From Bretschneidera sinensis (Eukaryota > Streptophyta > Magnoliopsida > Brassicales > Akaniaceae): a stretch of 64,000 bases of DNA. The position numbers were made by a program, and so were the translations under genes. Below are positions 44,906-56,521 of the stretch, one piece after another. How positions within the stretch are numbered: position 1 is the first letter of the stretch; every line of letters starts with the position of its first letter. The notes under the pieces are model-generated. The model did no database searches, was not told the origin of the DNA, and saw only the letters and a list, made by a program, of their open reading frames with translations. The stretch covers positions 125,439,036 through 125,503,035 of the forward strand of contig CM043699.1 of NCBI GenBank assembly GCA_023935145.1, written 5' to 3'.

Positions 44906-46340
44906 ATGCAAGGACTTCGATGCAAGCATCCAACATTCTTTCCCCTCGATACCAAGCTTGAGCGAACAATCCGATAAAGGCTTAGAGACAACTCGAAAAA
45001 GGTAGAAGAAGAAATTGAGGAAGAAGTACCAATGGCGGAACAGTTAGAAAACCAACAACCTCCTGAACGAAGATCGATGAAGCAATCCTTCATCCCACAG
45101 AACCTCGATCAACCGTTCTGCATTGCTTATCAACCTGAGGTGGAAGGCAACTACTATATATCTCCGTAGATACTCAGTGCACTAACACACTTTAGGGGTA
45201 CACCTAATGAGGACCCACACTTGCACCTCCGAGAGTTCTTCGATCTTTGCAAGTTCCAGCACATCCAAGGCTTAGACCAAGAAAGAATAAGGTTAATTCT
45301 TTTCCCTTTTTACTTAAAAGATAATGCTAAACTGTGGTACAATTATTTGCTAACCCAAAGGATGGAGATCTATTCTTCAAGGCCTGGGGAAACTTCAACG
45401 AGCTGCTACTTAAATGCCCACATCACAACCTACCTCAAGATGAACTGGTACAAGCTTTCTATGAAGGTTTAAGTGATACTAACAAAAGTAATGTGGATTC
45501 AGGTTGTGGAGGAGTGCTGATGGAGAAAAGCAACGAAGAAGCTATGGAGCTCTTCGAAACCCTAAGTGAACACACTCAGCAGTTCTCCTCTCGAGGTAGA
45601 CATGTAACCCAGAGTAAGGGTATGTATGAGGTAAGCTTCAATGGAGGATCATCCACTCAGATAGCTGCTGTGGAAAGGAAACTAGATCTATTAGTTAAAG
45701 CCATGGCTGCTCAGAATGCCTCACCTAACCCACTAGCTACACCACTCCAAGTATGTGCCATTTGTTCCCAATTTGATCATAATACTGATACATTTCCCTT
45801 GTATTCATCTACAGATCATGAGCAAGCAAACTTTGTGAGACCAAACAACTATCCACCGAAGAACAATCCTTATGCAAAAACCTATAGCCCTGGATGGCGG
45901 AACCACCCGAATTCTTTTTGGAGCAACAATTAGAACAGTCAAGGGCAGAAAAAAAACTTCCAACCAACAGCCCATTCAGCTCCCGAAACAAAAAAGAGTG
46001 ACCTTGAAAGTCTTGTGAGGCAATTGACAACTCAGCAGCAACAATTAATGACTTCACACGAACAATTCATGGAAGAAACTAGGCAATTTTGGACTGAGAT
46101 GAGACAAACCACTGCAAAACATTATTAAGCCATTCAAGGACTAGAGGCACAAATGGGGCAATTGGCCAAGGAACTGAGTAGTAGAAAGCAAGGTGAGTTT
46201 CTCGCCCAACCACTACCTAATCGAAGAGGACATCAGTAACTGAATGCTATGACAACCCTAAAAAGTGGAAAGATCATAGGCGTCGATAAAGCCTGCACAA
46301 GTATCTCCAGACAAAGCATCCACATCTAAGGTAAGTGAGA
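44906..46340 (+). pseudogene. gag: gag of B4
   Basis: Starts MQGLRCKHPTFFPLDTKLE at 44906. The gag domain has stops near 44975 and 45168 and an internal deletion of roughly 110 bases near 45345 that also shifts the frame. It is open again at 45334-45933 with the knuckle CAICSQFDHNTDTF, whose last Cys is Phe. The coiled-coil tail QGLEAQMGQLAKELSSRK follows with further stops (near 45931, 46126 and 46238). Confidence 0.85.
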
Positions 46341-47366
46341 TGGAAAAGGTAAATACACCTCCACCCTTCCCTCAAAGGTTAGTAAAACCTAAGAAAGAGA
46401 CTAAACTGATTGATATTTTCTAAACTTTGAAAAAGGTGGAAATAAACATTCCTTTATTAGATGCAATTAAACAAATTCCTGCTTATGTAAAGTTTTTAAA
46501 AGATTTTTGCACTAACAAAAGAAAGATTCAGGAACATGAGACAGTAGCCTTGACTAAAGAGGTAAGTGTTGTGCTATTAAAAAAACTACAACCAAAACTA
46601 AAAGATCCAAGTAGTTTTACTGTTCCTTATAGGCTAGCTGAGCAGCTATTAGAGCATGCACTATTTGATCTAGGAGCAAGTGTCAATCTGCTACCATACA
46701 GTGTATTCGAGACACTAGGTTTGGGGGAGCTTCAACCAACCTCCATCACTTTGCAATTGGTTGACAAAAGCATCAAACGACCAAGAGGTATCCTCGAGGA
46801 TGTTTTGGTAAGAGTAGGTAAATTTATTTTACCTACTGATTTTTATTGTCTTAGATACAGAAGAATGTCATATGCCATTGCCACTCCCCATCATCTTAGG
46901 AAGACCAACTATGATCACTACTGACACAAATATTAGTGTAAAAAGGGGCATTGTCACTATGAAAGTAAATGATGAGGAGATGGAATTCAAAATATTTAAT
47001 ACATTAAAATCAACCAAAAATGATAATGAATATTCTAATGTAAGCTTAATGCAAGGTATTGTTGAGAAAGTATCTTAGGTCCATCACACTACTCCATTGG
47101 AGACCATCCCCAACCATGATGACACAAGATTAGACATTAGGCCATAGGATGACGATGTGATTAAAGACATCAATAGAGCTATGTACCCCATCAAGAACAT
47201 ACCAACGCCTTCAAGTAAGTATAATCCTCGAGTTGAAAATCCGGAACTTTCTAATACTGCTTTTCCTTATATTATTGACCAAGCACCAAAATTGGAGATG
47301 CAGCAGCTGTCAAGGGCACTTGAACCACTTGATGTGGGCTCTAAGTGCCCCCTTCAAAGAGAGTAG
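46341..47366 (+). pseudogene. Protease region of B4, joined to a third-ORF module
   Basis: Open at 46427-46924 and 46872-47078 with a one-base frame change near 46845. The active site is [10 protein letters not shown] (Asp codon 46667-46669), followed by KSIKRPRGILEDVLVRVGKF and PLPLPIILGRPTM. After the linker (QAPKLEMQQL, about 47280-47310) RT to integrase is missing. Sequence like that after the cut integrase of B3 begins (GCACTTGAACC near 47319). Confidence 0.84.
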
Positions 47367-48067
47367 CACTGTATCCAAAGAGCACTTAAGACATTCCACC
47401 TTTGACAATCATATAGCTTAAGTGCCTCTACAAAGGTTAGTGGTACTGAGGCCACTAAAGTATGGTATGGTTGTATCATTACTAGTTCTGCTCCTTGTTC
47501 ATTTCTTTTATGTTTCATCACTACCAGCATTTCTATCTTGCGCTCGAGCGCACTACATAGTGTGATCGAACACACTTACACCTTTCACTCCAGTACGCAC
47601 GAGCGTATTACCCTACGCACCTGCGCACAAGTGCGATTGGGCACACTTCACAATGCGCTCGAGAGCACTCGGGGCAGAGAGGTCACGTGCGGGTTATAAA
47701 CAGTTTCCCTTTTATTCCCTCACTTATGCTCAATCGCATTTCCGCTATTACTTTCTCGCAAATCGCCATCTCAAACAGTAACCCTAACTCTCAATCCAGC
47801 TTCTGGCACATCAGCAACCCTACCCCATCCCAATTTCATCAAAGCATCATACATCTCATCGCCCTTTACCCAACTAATCCTGTTAACATACTCCAGGAAG
47901 TTGGGCTACGATTGGTATAATTTCTACAGCTTCAAGTTCTCATTGCACATTAGCTGTTTGATATATTGTCTGAGCAAGTGCGATTGAGCGCTTGATAGTT
48001 GCGATTGAGTGCACCATCAGCTACGCACAAGCGTAAACACGACAGAAGTTGCATTATTTTTCTCAGC
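47367..48067 (+). other. Spacer before the third ORF of B4, with palindrome motifs
   Basis: Contains TTGCGCTCGAGCGCAC and decayed copies (47536-47675) and a second small group at 47965-48035 just before the ORF. The CT-rich and CA-rich stretch between (47690-47890) resembles a 5' untranslated region. There is no clear TATA box, but GTTATAAACAG at about 47694-47704 is a weak candidate. Confidence 0.5.
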
Positions 48068-48912
48068 ACATGGCCTCCACCTCCCAAGCCTCTAGCAGTC
48101 GCCACCAGACGAATCACCAGTTTTGAGCAGCGTGAAACACTGTTCGAGACTACATTTAACATAGATGAGGACTTCAAGAGTTTGGATGCCACAAGATGGG
48201 CGGTCCAAGAGTTCAAGCCCCGGGGTCTCAAGCGACTGTTCAAGTCGGTCTGTTCTACGACAAATACTCAATTCGTGGTTAGCTTCTACGAGAACCTGAA
48301 CTATGACTGCACCCGACCAAAGATTCTATCATCCTCAGTCCAGGGTAGATTTATAGAGCTGAACACTGCTGATATCGCTGCTTCACTGCACTGCTGTGAT
48401 GAGTCCCCTCTAGAGGATAGCCATATAGAGGAGCAGCCAGACTCATTTCCTCTGCCCCATATCATTAAAGACATGTGTGCGGGCCAATATGCGGATCAAC
48501 ATAACAATGTAGGGAGCTGACCGAGGTTACCTCCCCGCTTATGGTTGGTGGACTTCATCCTCTGACGTAACGTGTGCCCTTTGGGGCACAAGACTCAGAA
48601 GTGGGATTAGTTTTTACAGGCTCTCTATGCCTTTCACCGGGGTCACAAGTACTCCATCCCACCAGTCATATGGAGTCAGATACACAAGTTCTAGGACAGT
48701 GTGCATAACCGTCAGACCACCACGGCTAATGTATGAGGACTCTTTTTCCCCTTCTTTCTCAGCCACATCTTTAAGAAGAAGAGGATTAGAGGATCCTCTA
48801 TAGATGGGCCAGTTAGCGATCATCTATTCTTTGGGAGGGCCCAGTGGAGCCTTAGCCAGTCCCTCATGCCTCGAGGACCCCCGGTGTCGATTCTTGTTGT
48901 TGAGCCTGTAGT
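48068..48912 (+). pseudogene. Third ORF of B4, N-terminal part
   Basis: Starts MASTSQASSSRHQTNHQF, changes frame near 48125, and continues FEQRETLFETTFNIDEDF ... FYENLNYDCTRPKILSSSVQG ... NTADIAASLHCCDESP to a TGA at 48518. It then degrades up to the D insertion. It is homologous to the B3 copy and, more distantly, to the C copy; family as for 31161-32347. The remaining part lies at 60835-61126. Confidence 0.72.
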
Positions 48913-49742
48913 TGATACGTGCTTAAATAGTCATATTTAAGCCCCTTAATTTACACTTGTTATGATCTTTATTTATATATTTCTATGGATTTTACTTCAT
49001 TTTCCTGTTTTATGTGTTTTTCATAGGACTTGGACAAAAAGATGATAAATTGGAGCTTTTAGAAGCAAAAGTCATGTTTGCCATCCAGCAAGGTGCGCTC
49101 GAGTGCACCTCCCCTGTGATTGAGCACACACATACACTCGAGCGCATCCCGCATACACTTGAGTGCAATCACTCCAGAGGCGACAGAGCCAGATATGGAA
49201 GGAAGTCTCCAGACTCCAAATAGGAAATTAGGGTTTCGGGACACCATGAGGACCCTATAAATAGCCCTGTAAAACACATAAACCACACCTTTTGTTTGAG
49301 ATTCGAAGTAGCAAGCTTAGGAGAGGAATTAACAACTCATCTCCAGAGTCTTCTTCGGTTTGAGTTTTCTATTTTTATTTCACTATGTTTAGAATGTTTA
49401 GTTTAACTAGCATGTGTAACTAAACTCTTATAGGGCTTGATTGAAGCCCTAGTTATGCTTTTCCACATGTTTATTCATTGATTATCTTTGCTATAGCCTT
49501 GTTAGAATGTTTAACTTGATTAATACCTGTTTGTATTTAAATTCCTTATATGTGTGTGCCTGATTAACGTATGTATATGGTATGGATAAGTTAGTTGAAT
49601 CAATTTGGATGACCGAGTCCTGGGTTCGACATCAGTAACAAGGGATATCCACACCGGATTCATGGGTTAATCAACATGGGAAACCAAGAGCGAGCCAAGC
49701 CCTAAGTCTCGTGTGGTTGCCGATCTCCACAGCCCTCATGCT

Positions 49743-50968
49743 TGATAGGTGCTTAAATATTCATATTTAAGCCTCTTTACTTACATTTATTAAGCCCTTA
49801 GTTATGTTAATTTAGTCCGTTTTACTTCATTTCTGTGTTTCACATGTTTTTATAGGGTCTTGGAGGAAAAAGAAGCATTTTTGGCACCTAAAGGAAGAAA
49901 TCTGGAAATCCTGGAGCAGCTGCTGGCTAAAGTGCGATCGAGCACACATGTACAGGGGTGAATAGTAAAACGGTAGAACCAGTTTTGGAAATAGAAGAGG
50001 TTTTACGTTTTAGGAAGTTTAGGGTTTCCAGAGTCTTCTAGGGTTACTCAAACCCTATAAATACACCTGTAAACACACACAAAAGGGGATAACTTCTTTT
50101 ATATTTTGCTTAGGTCGAAATTTTAAGCTTTAGAGAGGATTGACAACCCGTCCCCATAGTATTCTTCGGGTTTTATATATTATGTTTAGTTTATGTTATA
50201 ATGCTTATCTTAGATAGTATGTGTAACTAACTCTATATAGGGCTCGATTGAAGCCCTAGTTATGCTTTCCCATATATACATTCATTGATTATCTTTGCAA
50301 TAGCCTTGGTTATGATGCTTAACTTGATTAATGCCTGTGTTTATTTAAATTCCTCATATGTGTATGTCTTATCAATATGTGCATGTGGTATGGATTAGTT
50401 AGTTAGACCAATTTGGATGACTGAGTCTTGGGTCTGATAATAGTAACAAAAGAAATCCACACCAGATTCTTGGGTTAATCAATATGGAAAATCAGGAGTA
50501 GATGACATGCCCTAGGTCTCATGTGGTTGTCGATTTCCATAAATCTTATGCTTTCTTAAGGAACAACTCAGTAGATACCATGTTGAATCCCTTAAGAAAG
50601 AAAAGAGTTAGAGTAGATACCATGCCTAACTCGGTGCTTAGGGAAATCAATAGCTTAAGGAGTATATACCATGCCCTTAGGTTGGAAACCATTAGATATT
50701 CATAGTAAGGCTAATGCATTAACATATTACTCATTGGGAAAGTATAATTAGAGGTGGATATCAAAGGTCTCTGTCCTTATCATTATTAAAATCACACTCA
50801 ACTGTTATTTCTATCTTTTTATTAAAAAATTGTTTCTAAAACCGAAATTCACCAATCCCTGTGGAAATGATCTCGCACTTGCACACTATGCTATTATTGA
50901 CCTTGTGCACTTGCAAGTAAAAATGTATGATTATTTGCTTAATTATTTAGGTAGATAAACGCACAACA
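49743..50968 (+). repeat. B3 5' LTR (1226 bp, palindrome cluster deleted)
   Basis: TGATAGGTGC ... GCACAACA. It is about 98 bp shorter than the 3' LTR. The loss covers nearly the whole palindrome cluster: only one GCGATCGAGCACAC unit remains near 49933. TATA box near 50054-50064. Confidence 0.93.
50491..50681 (+). other. Leader hairpin array, B3 5' LTR
   Basis: Hairpin 2 has the outer stem CTTTCTTAAGG / CCTTAAGAAAG (11 bp). Hairpin 3 is GAGTTAG / CTAACTC around AGTAGATACCATGC. Hairpin 4 is CTTAAGG / CCTTAGG (one G-U) around AGTATATACCATGC. Hairpin 1 is TCAGG / CCTAGG around AGTAGATGACATGC. The 3' LTR copy (59927-60117) is cleaner. Confidence 0.65.
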
Positions 50969-50974
50969 AGTTTT

Positions 50975-50992
50975 TGGCGCCGTTGCCGGGGA
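50975..50992 (+). other. Primer-binding site of B3, perfect tRNA-Asp match
   Basis: TGGCGCCGTTGCCGGGGA, six bases after the LTR end. Confidence 0.9.
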
Positions 50993-51254
50993 TTGCACTA
51001 AATTTCCTTTTAGAATTACTTTCGTTTAGTTTAATCATAGTTATTTTTATTTTAATTTACTAAAAAATTTAAGTTTTTGTTTATCATCTTTATTTTTATC
51101 AAACCCTAATCGATTTCTGTTTCAGGGCATCAACAGAACTTTCTATGATATTTGTGATCGAGCGCACCCTCTTGTGCGATCGAGCGTAATTAGGGCAGAG
51201 AGCTACCCGAGCAGCAGAGTTGAACTGCTACACTGTAGCTGGTTTACCTGATTT
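50993..51254 (+). other. Leader of B3
   Basis: AT-rich. CGATTTCTGTTTCAG (near 51125) resembles a 3' splice site. Two palindrome-like motifs follow (GTGATCGAGCGCAC and TGCGATCGAGCGTA, about 51152-51190). Confidence 0.6.
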
Positions 51255-52790
51255 ATGTACGTGCTTCGATCCCGACATTCAACATTCTTTCCCCTCGATC
51301 CCGAGCTTGAACGGACCATCCGACAAAGGCTTAGGAACAACTTCGAAGAGAACGAAGAAGAATTCAAGAACGAAGCACCAATGGCAGAACAGCTCGAAAA
51401 CTAGCAACCACTTGCACGAGTACCGATGAAGCAATCCTTCCTCCCACGGAACCTTGATCAGCGATCATGTATTGCATATCAACCTGAGGTGGAAGGCAAC
51501 TACTACATATCTCCGCAAATATTGAGTGCATTGACTCACTTTAGGGGTACACCTAATGAGGATCCACACTTGCACCTTCGAGAGTTCTTTGACCTTTGCA
51601 AGTTCTAGCACCTCTGAGGCCTAGACCAAGAAGGAATAAGGTTAATTTTGTTCCCTTTTTCCTTAAAATATAATACTAAACTGTGGTACAATTCTTTGCC
51701 TGCAGTTTCTATCCACACTTGGTAGGAGTTGACCAGCAAATTCCTAAGGAAGTTTTTCCCAGCCCAAAAGACGAGGCAATTGAGAAAGGAAATTTAGTCC
51801 TTCCAACAAAAGGATAGAGACCTCTTCTTCGAAGCATGGAGACACTTCAACGAGCTGCTAGTTAAATGCCCACATCACAACCTACCTCAAGATGAACTGG
51901 TACAAGCTTTTTATGAAGGTGTGAGTGATACTAACAAAAGTATTGTTGATTCAGGTTGCGGAGGAGTGCTGATGGAGAAAAGCAGCAAAGAAGCTATAAA
52001 GCTCTTCGAAACCCTAAGCGAACACACTCAGCAGTTCTCCTCTCGAGGTAGACATGTAACCAAGAGTAAGAGTATGTATGAGGTAAATTTAAATGAAGGA
52101 TTTTCTCCTCAAATAGCTGCTGTGGAGAGGTAACTAGACCTGTTGGTTAAAGCCATAGCTGCTCAAAATGTCTCATCTAGCCTACCAGCTACACCACTCC
52201 AGGTATATGCAATATGTTCCCAATTTGATCATAATACTGATACCTATCCTTTGTATTCATCTGCAGATCCAGAACAAGCAAATTACGTGGGACCTAACAA
52301 CTATCCACCAAAGAACAACCCATATGCAAACACTTACAACCTTGGATGGCGAAACCACCCGAATTTTTCTTGGAGCAACAATCAAAATACCCTTAACCAG
52401 CTAGGGTAGCAACGAAACTCCCAACCAGCAGCCTATACTACTCTCGAAACAAAGAAAAATGACCTTGAAAGTCTTGTGAGACAATTGGCCACTCAGCAAT
52501 AGCAATTAATGACCTCACAAGATTAGTTCATGGTGGATGAAAGGCAATTCCGGATGGAACTCAGACAAACCACAGCAAAACATGAACAAGCCATACAACG
52601 GCTAGAGGTACAAATGGGACAATTGGCTAAAGAGCTAAGTGGCAGAAAGCAAGGTGAGCTTCCAGCTCAAACATTACTCAACCCTGGGGGGCATCAACAA
52701 TTGAAAGCTGTCACAACTTTGAGAAATAGCAAGGTGATAGGGTCCGATGAGTCTGCAACAACATCCAAAGAGAAACCATCGGCATCAAAA
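51255..52790 (+). pseudogene. gag: gag of B3
   Basis: ATG at 51255 corresponds to the B2 gag start. The gag domain (QRSCIAYQPEVEGNYYISP to FYEGVSDTNKSIVDSG) has many in-frame stops (near 51402, 51606, 51615, 51723, 51796, 52131 and 52408). Most fit C-to-T or G-to-A changes of Gln or Trp codons. The knuckle region reads YAICSQFDHNTDTY, with first and last Cys changed to Tyr. The tail QRLEVQMGQLAKELSGRK is kept. Confidence 0.87.
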
Positions 52791-53690
52791 GTAAGTAAAA
52801 CAGAGAAGGTAAATGCTCCACCCTTCCCGCAAAGGTTAGTAAAACAAAAGAAAGACAATAAACTGATTAATATTTTTAAAACCTTGTGGAAAGTTGAAAT
52901 TAACATTCCTTTATTAGATGCAAGTCACCAAATACCTACCTATGCTAAGTTCCTAAAATATTGTTGCACTCATAAGAGAAAGTTTCAAGAGCATGAAATA
53001 GTAGCATTAACTGAAGAAGTAAGTGCTATGCTATTAAGAAAACTCCCACCGAAACTGAAAGATCCGGGTAGTTTTACTATTCCCCGTAGAATAAGTGATC
53101 AACTGTTTGAGAGAGCATTACTAGATTTAGGAGCGAGTGTAAACTTACTACCATGCACGGTATTCGAAACCCTAGGTTTGGGGGAGCTACAACCGACTTT
53201 CATTACCTTGCAGTTGGCAGATAGAAGTATCAAAAGACCTAGGGGTATTCTTGAGGACGTCCTAGTTAAGGTATGAGAATTTATTTTACCTACTGATTTC
53301 ATTGTGCTAGATATGGAGGAATGCCTTATGCCATTACCCCTGCCTATCATATTAGGGAGACCCTTCATGAGAACTGTCGATACTAAGATTTGTGTGAAAA
53401 AAGGGCATAGTGAGTATGAAGAGCAATGGTGAGAAAATAGAATTTAAAATATTTGATGCATTGAAACTACCTCAAGATGATTTGGAATGCTTTAATGTAT
53501 GTATGATACAAAACTTTGTTGAGCAAGCTTTTTAGGTCCAACACATTGATCCATTAGAGACTACTCTCACCCATAGCTTCACAAAGATGGAAATTGAGCA
53601 AGAACCTGAAGATGTTACTGATGACATCCTCCATTTGAATCTCTCATATCTACTAATGCTGCTATTTTACCTTCTATTGTCCAGGCACCC
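52791..53690 (+). pseudogene. Protease region of B3
   Basis: In frame with gag. The active site is [10 protein letters not shown] (Asp codon 53124-53126), then LADRSIKRPRGILEDVLVKV, a TGA at 53274, the PLPLPIILGRPFMRT block, and a frameshift near 53400. The linker ends QAPILELKQLVEHLTYVYLG before RT. Confidence 0.86.
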
Positions 53691-55800
53691 ATATTGGAAT
53701 TAAAGCAGCTGGTTGAACATTTAACGTATGTCTATTTGGGAGAAAAGAAGACTTTGCTTGTGATTGTAGTTGCTAACTTGAGCAGTGGAGAAGAAGAGAA
53801 GCTGTTAAGAGTTCTTAGGGAGCATAAATTTGCCATTGGATGGACCATTGCTGACATTAAGGGGATAAGTCCAGCCAAGTGCATGCACAGTATCAACCTT
53901 GAAGAAGAAGCAAGGCCCACTCAAGATGCTCAAAGAAGACTTAACCCACACATGAAAGAGGTAGTAAAGGCTGAGGTATTGAAGCTACTAGATGTTGGTA
54001 TTATGTACCCCATATCAGACAGTAAATGGGTAAGTCTGGTTTAAGTTGTTCCTCAAAAGAGTGGGATTACCGTTGTAAAAAAATGAAAATGAAGAGCTCA
54101 TACCTACAAGAAAAACAACAAGTTTGAGGGTATGCATTGATTACCGAAAATTAAACAAAGTAACCATAAAAGATCATTTCCCCCTGCCATTCATTGATCA
54201 GATGTTAGAGAGATTGGCTGGTCACAGCTATTACTGCTTCTTGGATGGGTACAGTGGGTACAACCAAATTGCCATAACACCCAAGGATCAAGAAAAGACT
54301 ACCTTCACATGTCCTTTCAGTACATTTGCTTATCGAAGAATGCTATTCGGATTATGCAACGCACCAGCCACTTTTCAAAGATGTATGATGAGCATATTTT
54401 ACGATACGGTAGAGAAGTACATTGAGGTATTCATTGATGATTTCAGTGTCTTTGGTTCTAATTTTGATGAATACCTAAATCATTTAGAGAATGTCCTAAA
54501 GAGATGTGAAGAGAGAAACCTAGTGTTGAATTGGGAGAAATGTCACTTTATGGTTCAACAAGGTATCGTGTTGGGTCACTCCATCTCCAATAAATGTATT
54601 GAGGTAGACAAGGCTAAAATAGACATCATTTCAAGGTTGCCTCCTCCTCTCTCAGTCAAGGGCATTAGAAGTTTCCTTGGACATGCCGGTTTGTATAGAA
54701 GATTCATCAAGGATTTTTCTAAAATCTTAAGACCTCTATGTGCGTTGTTAACAAAAGATACCAAATTTGAATGGAATGATGACTGTATGCAAGCTTTCAA
54801 CACATTGAAAGATGTTCTCACCTCTGCCCCAATAATGATGGCACCGGATTAGAATCTCCCATTTGAATTGATGTGCGATGCCAGTAACTTCACCTTAGGA
54901 GCTATCTTATGTCAAAGAGTCAATAAGGTACCTCATGCTATTTACTATGCTTCTAGAACTCTAAATGATGCTCAACTTAACTATTCTACTACTGAAAAAG
55001 AATTATTAGCTGTTATTTTTGCTTTGGAGAAGTTTAGATCATATCTTATTGGTTTTAAAGTTATTGTATTCACTGATCATGCTGCTTTGAGATATTTATT
55101 TTCTAAGAAAGATGCAAAGCCTAGGTTAATCAGATGGGTCCTCCTATTATAAGAATTCAATTTGGAGATCAATGACAAGAAAGGCAGTGAGAATGTAGTT
55201 GCAAATCATTTGTCAAGGCTACCCTATGAGAATGACGATAATGAGTTGCCTTTGAATGAGAACTTCCCTGATGAACAATTGTTCGCACTAGAGGTAAAAC
55301 TTCCATGGTATACTGATATAGTAAATTATCTAACTGCTAAGGTTTTTCCCTAGGCATGACCACACAAGAAAGAAGCAGCTGATATCTTTGTCAATACACT
55401 ACCATTGGGATGATCCTTATCTCTTCAAATTATGCCACGATCAAATCATTAGACGATATATTCCAGAAGAGGAGCACTTAAGCTTATTACAGCACTGCCA
55501 TCAGTTTGCTTGTGGAGGACATTTTGGGGCAAAACGAACAACTCTTAAGGTATTACAATCTGGTTTTTATTGGCCTAATCTGTTTAAAGATGCTTTCTTC
55601 TTTTGTAGCTCATGTGATAGATGCCAGCGGACAGGTAATATCTCTTCCTGAAATCAGATTCCCCTATAGAATATTCATATCGTAGAATTTTTTGATATAT
55701 GGGGCATTGATTTCATGGGTCCATTTCCTAACTCCTTTGGTTATTTATATATTCTTGTGGGTGTGGATTATGTGTCCAAATGGGTCGAGGCACTGAAGCC
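53691..55800 (+). pseudogene. pol: RT, RNase H and truncated integrase of B3
   Basis: RT spans about 53690-54840, with frame breaks near 54042-54090 and the catalytic motif FIDD (54430-54441; FMDD in A and C). A TAG at 54850 precedes RNase H ([28 protein letters not shown]). The integrase zinc finger is at about 55465-55635 with its HHCC residues. The core starts ([15 protein letters not shown]) and stops at WVEA near 55790, so the second Asp and the Glu are gone. The join to the following module is at GCACTGAAGCC. Confidence 0.88.
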
Positions 55801-56521
55801 ACAAGAGGTGGACTCTAAGTGCTTACTTCCAAACAAGTAGCACTATGTCAAGAGAGCGCTTAAGACGATTCACATTTGCCAATCATGTAGCACAAGCGCC
55901 TCTACTGAGGTTAGTGGTACTGAGGCCACTAATGCACGATAAGGTTGTATTGTTCTTGCTTTATCATTCCAACCTTGGTAAGTTTTTATTTATTTTTCCA
56001 TAGATACACTTAGCAATCGAGTGCACTATTCAGTGTGTTCGAGCACCAGAGTGCGATCGAGCGCACTCGTAACAGAGACTCACATGCTCAAATTAAAACA
56101 ACTTGTTTTTGTTTATTCACTCACTCACACTCTCTGCTTTCAGCCAATCACACTACCCCATCCGTAACACACCACTCTCACTCTAGTTATCACAAACACT
56201 AATCATAACTCCCTCACTCATCACCAACCATCACTCATACAAACACCATACAACACCGTACAGAGCATCACCCACCACACTTTGCCACCACTTCGTGCTT
56301 CCAGGTATGCCTATCCAACATTTTCTTAATCACACGCATTCACCCACAATCATATTCATTATTTCTTTATCTTTTTCCTAATTCATTGCATATATACTAT
56401 ATTGTTTGGTTGAGTGATTATATTTTGGTTATGCAAGAGGGTAGGAATAAAATCAAACATCAAACAGCATAGCTTGGTTTTCTGTAGCTCACAAGCTTTT
56501 TGACAGAAGGACTGACCATGT
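55801..56521 (+). other. Spacer before the third ORF of B3, with palindrome motifs
   Basis: Homologous to 47330-48067 of B4 in its first 150 bases. It contains GAGTGCGATCGAGCGCACTC at 56051-56070, a perfect 20-bp palindrome, plus decayed copies (56010-56045). CA-rich leader-like sequence follows. A second group near 56520-56550 overlaps the ORF start region. Confidence 0.55.
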
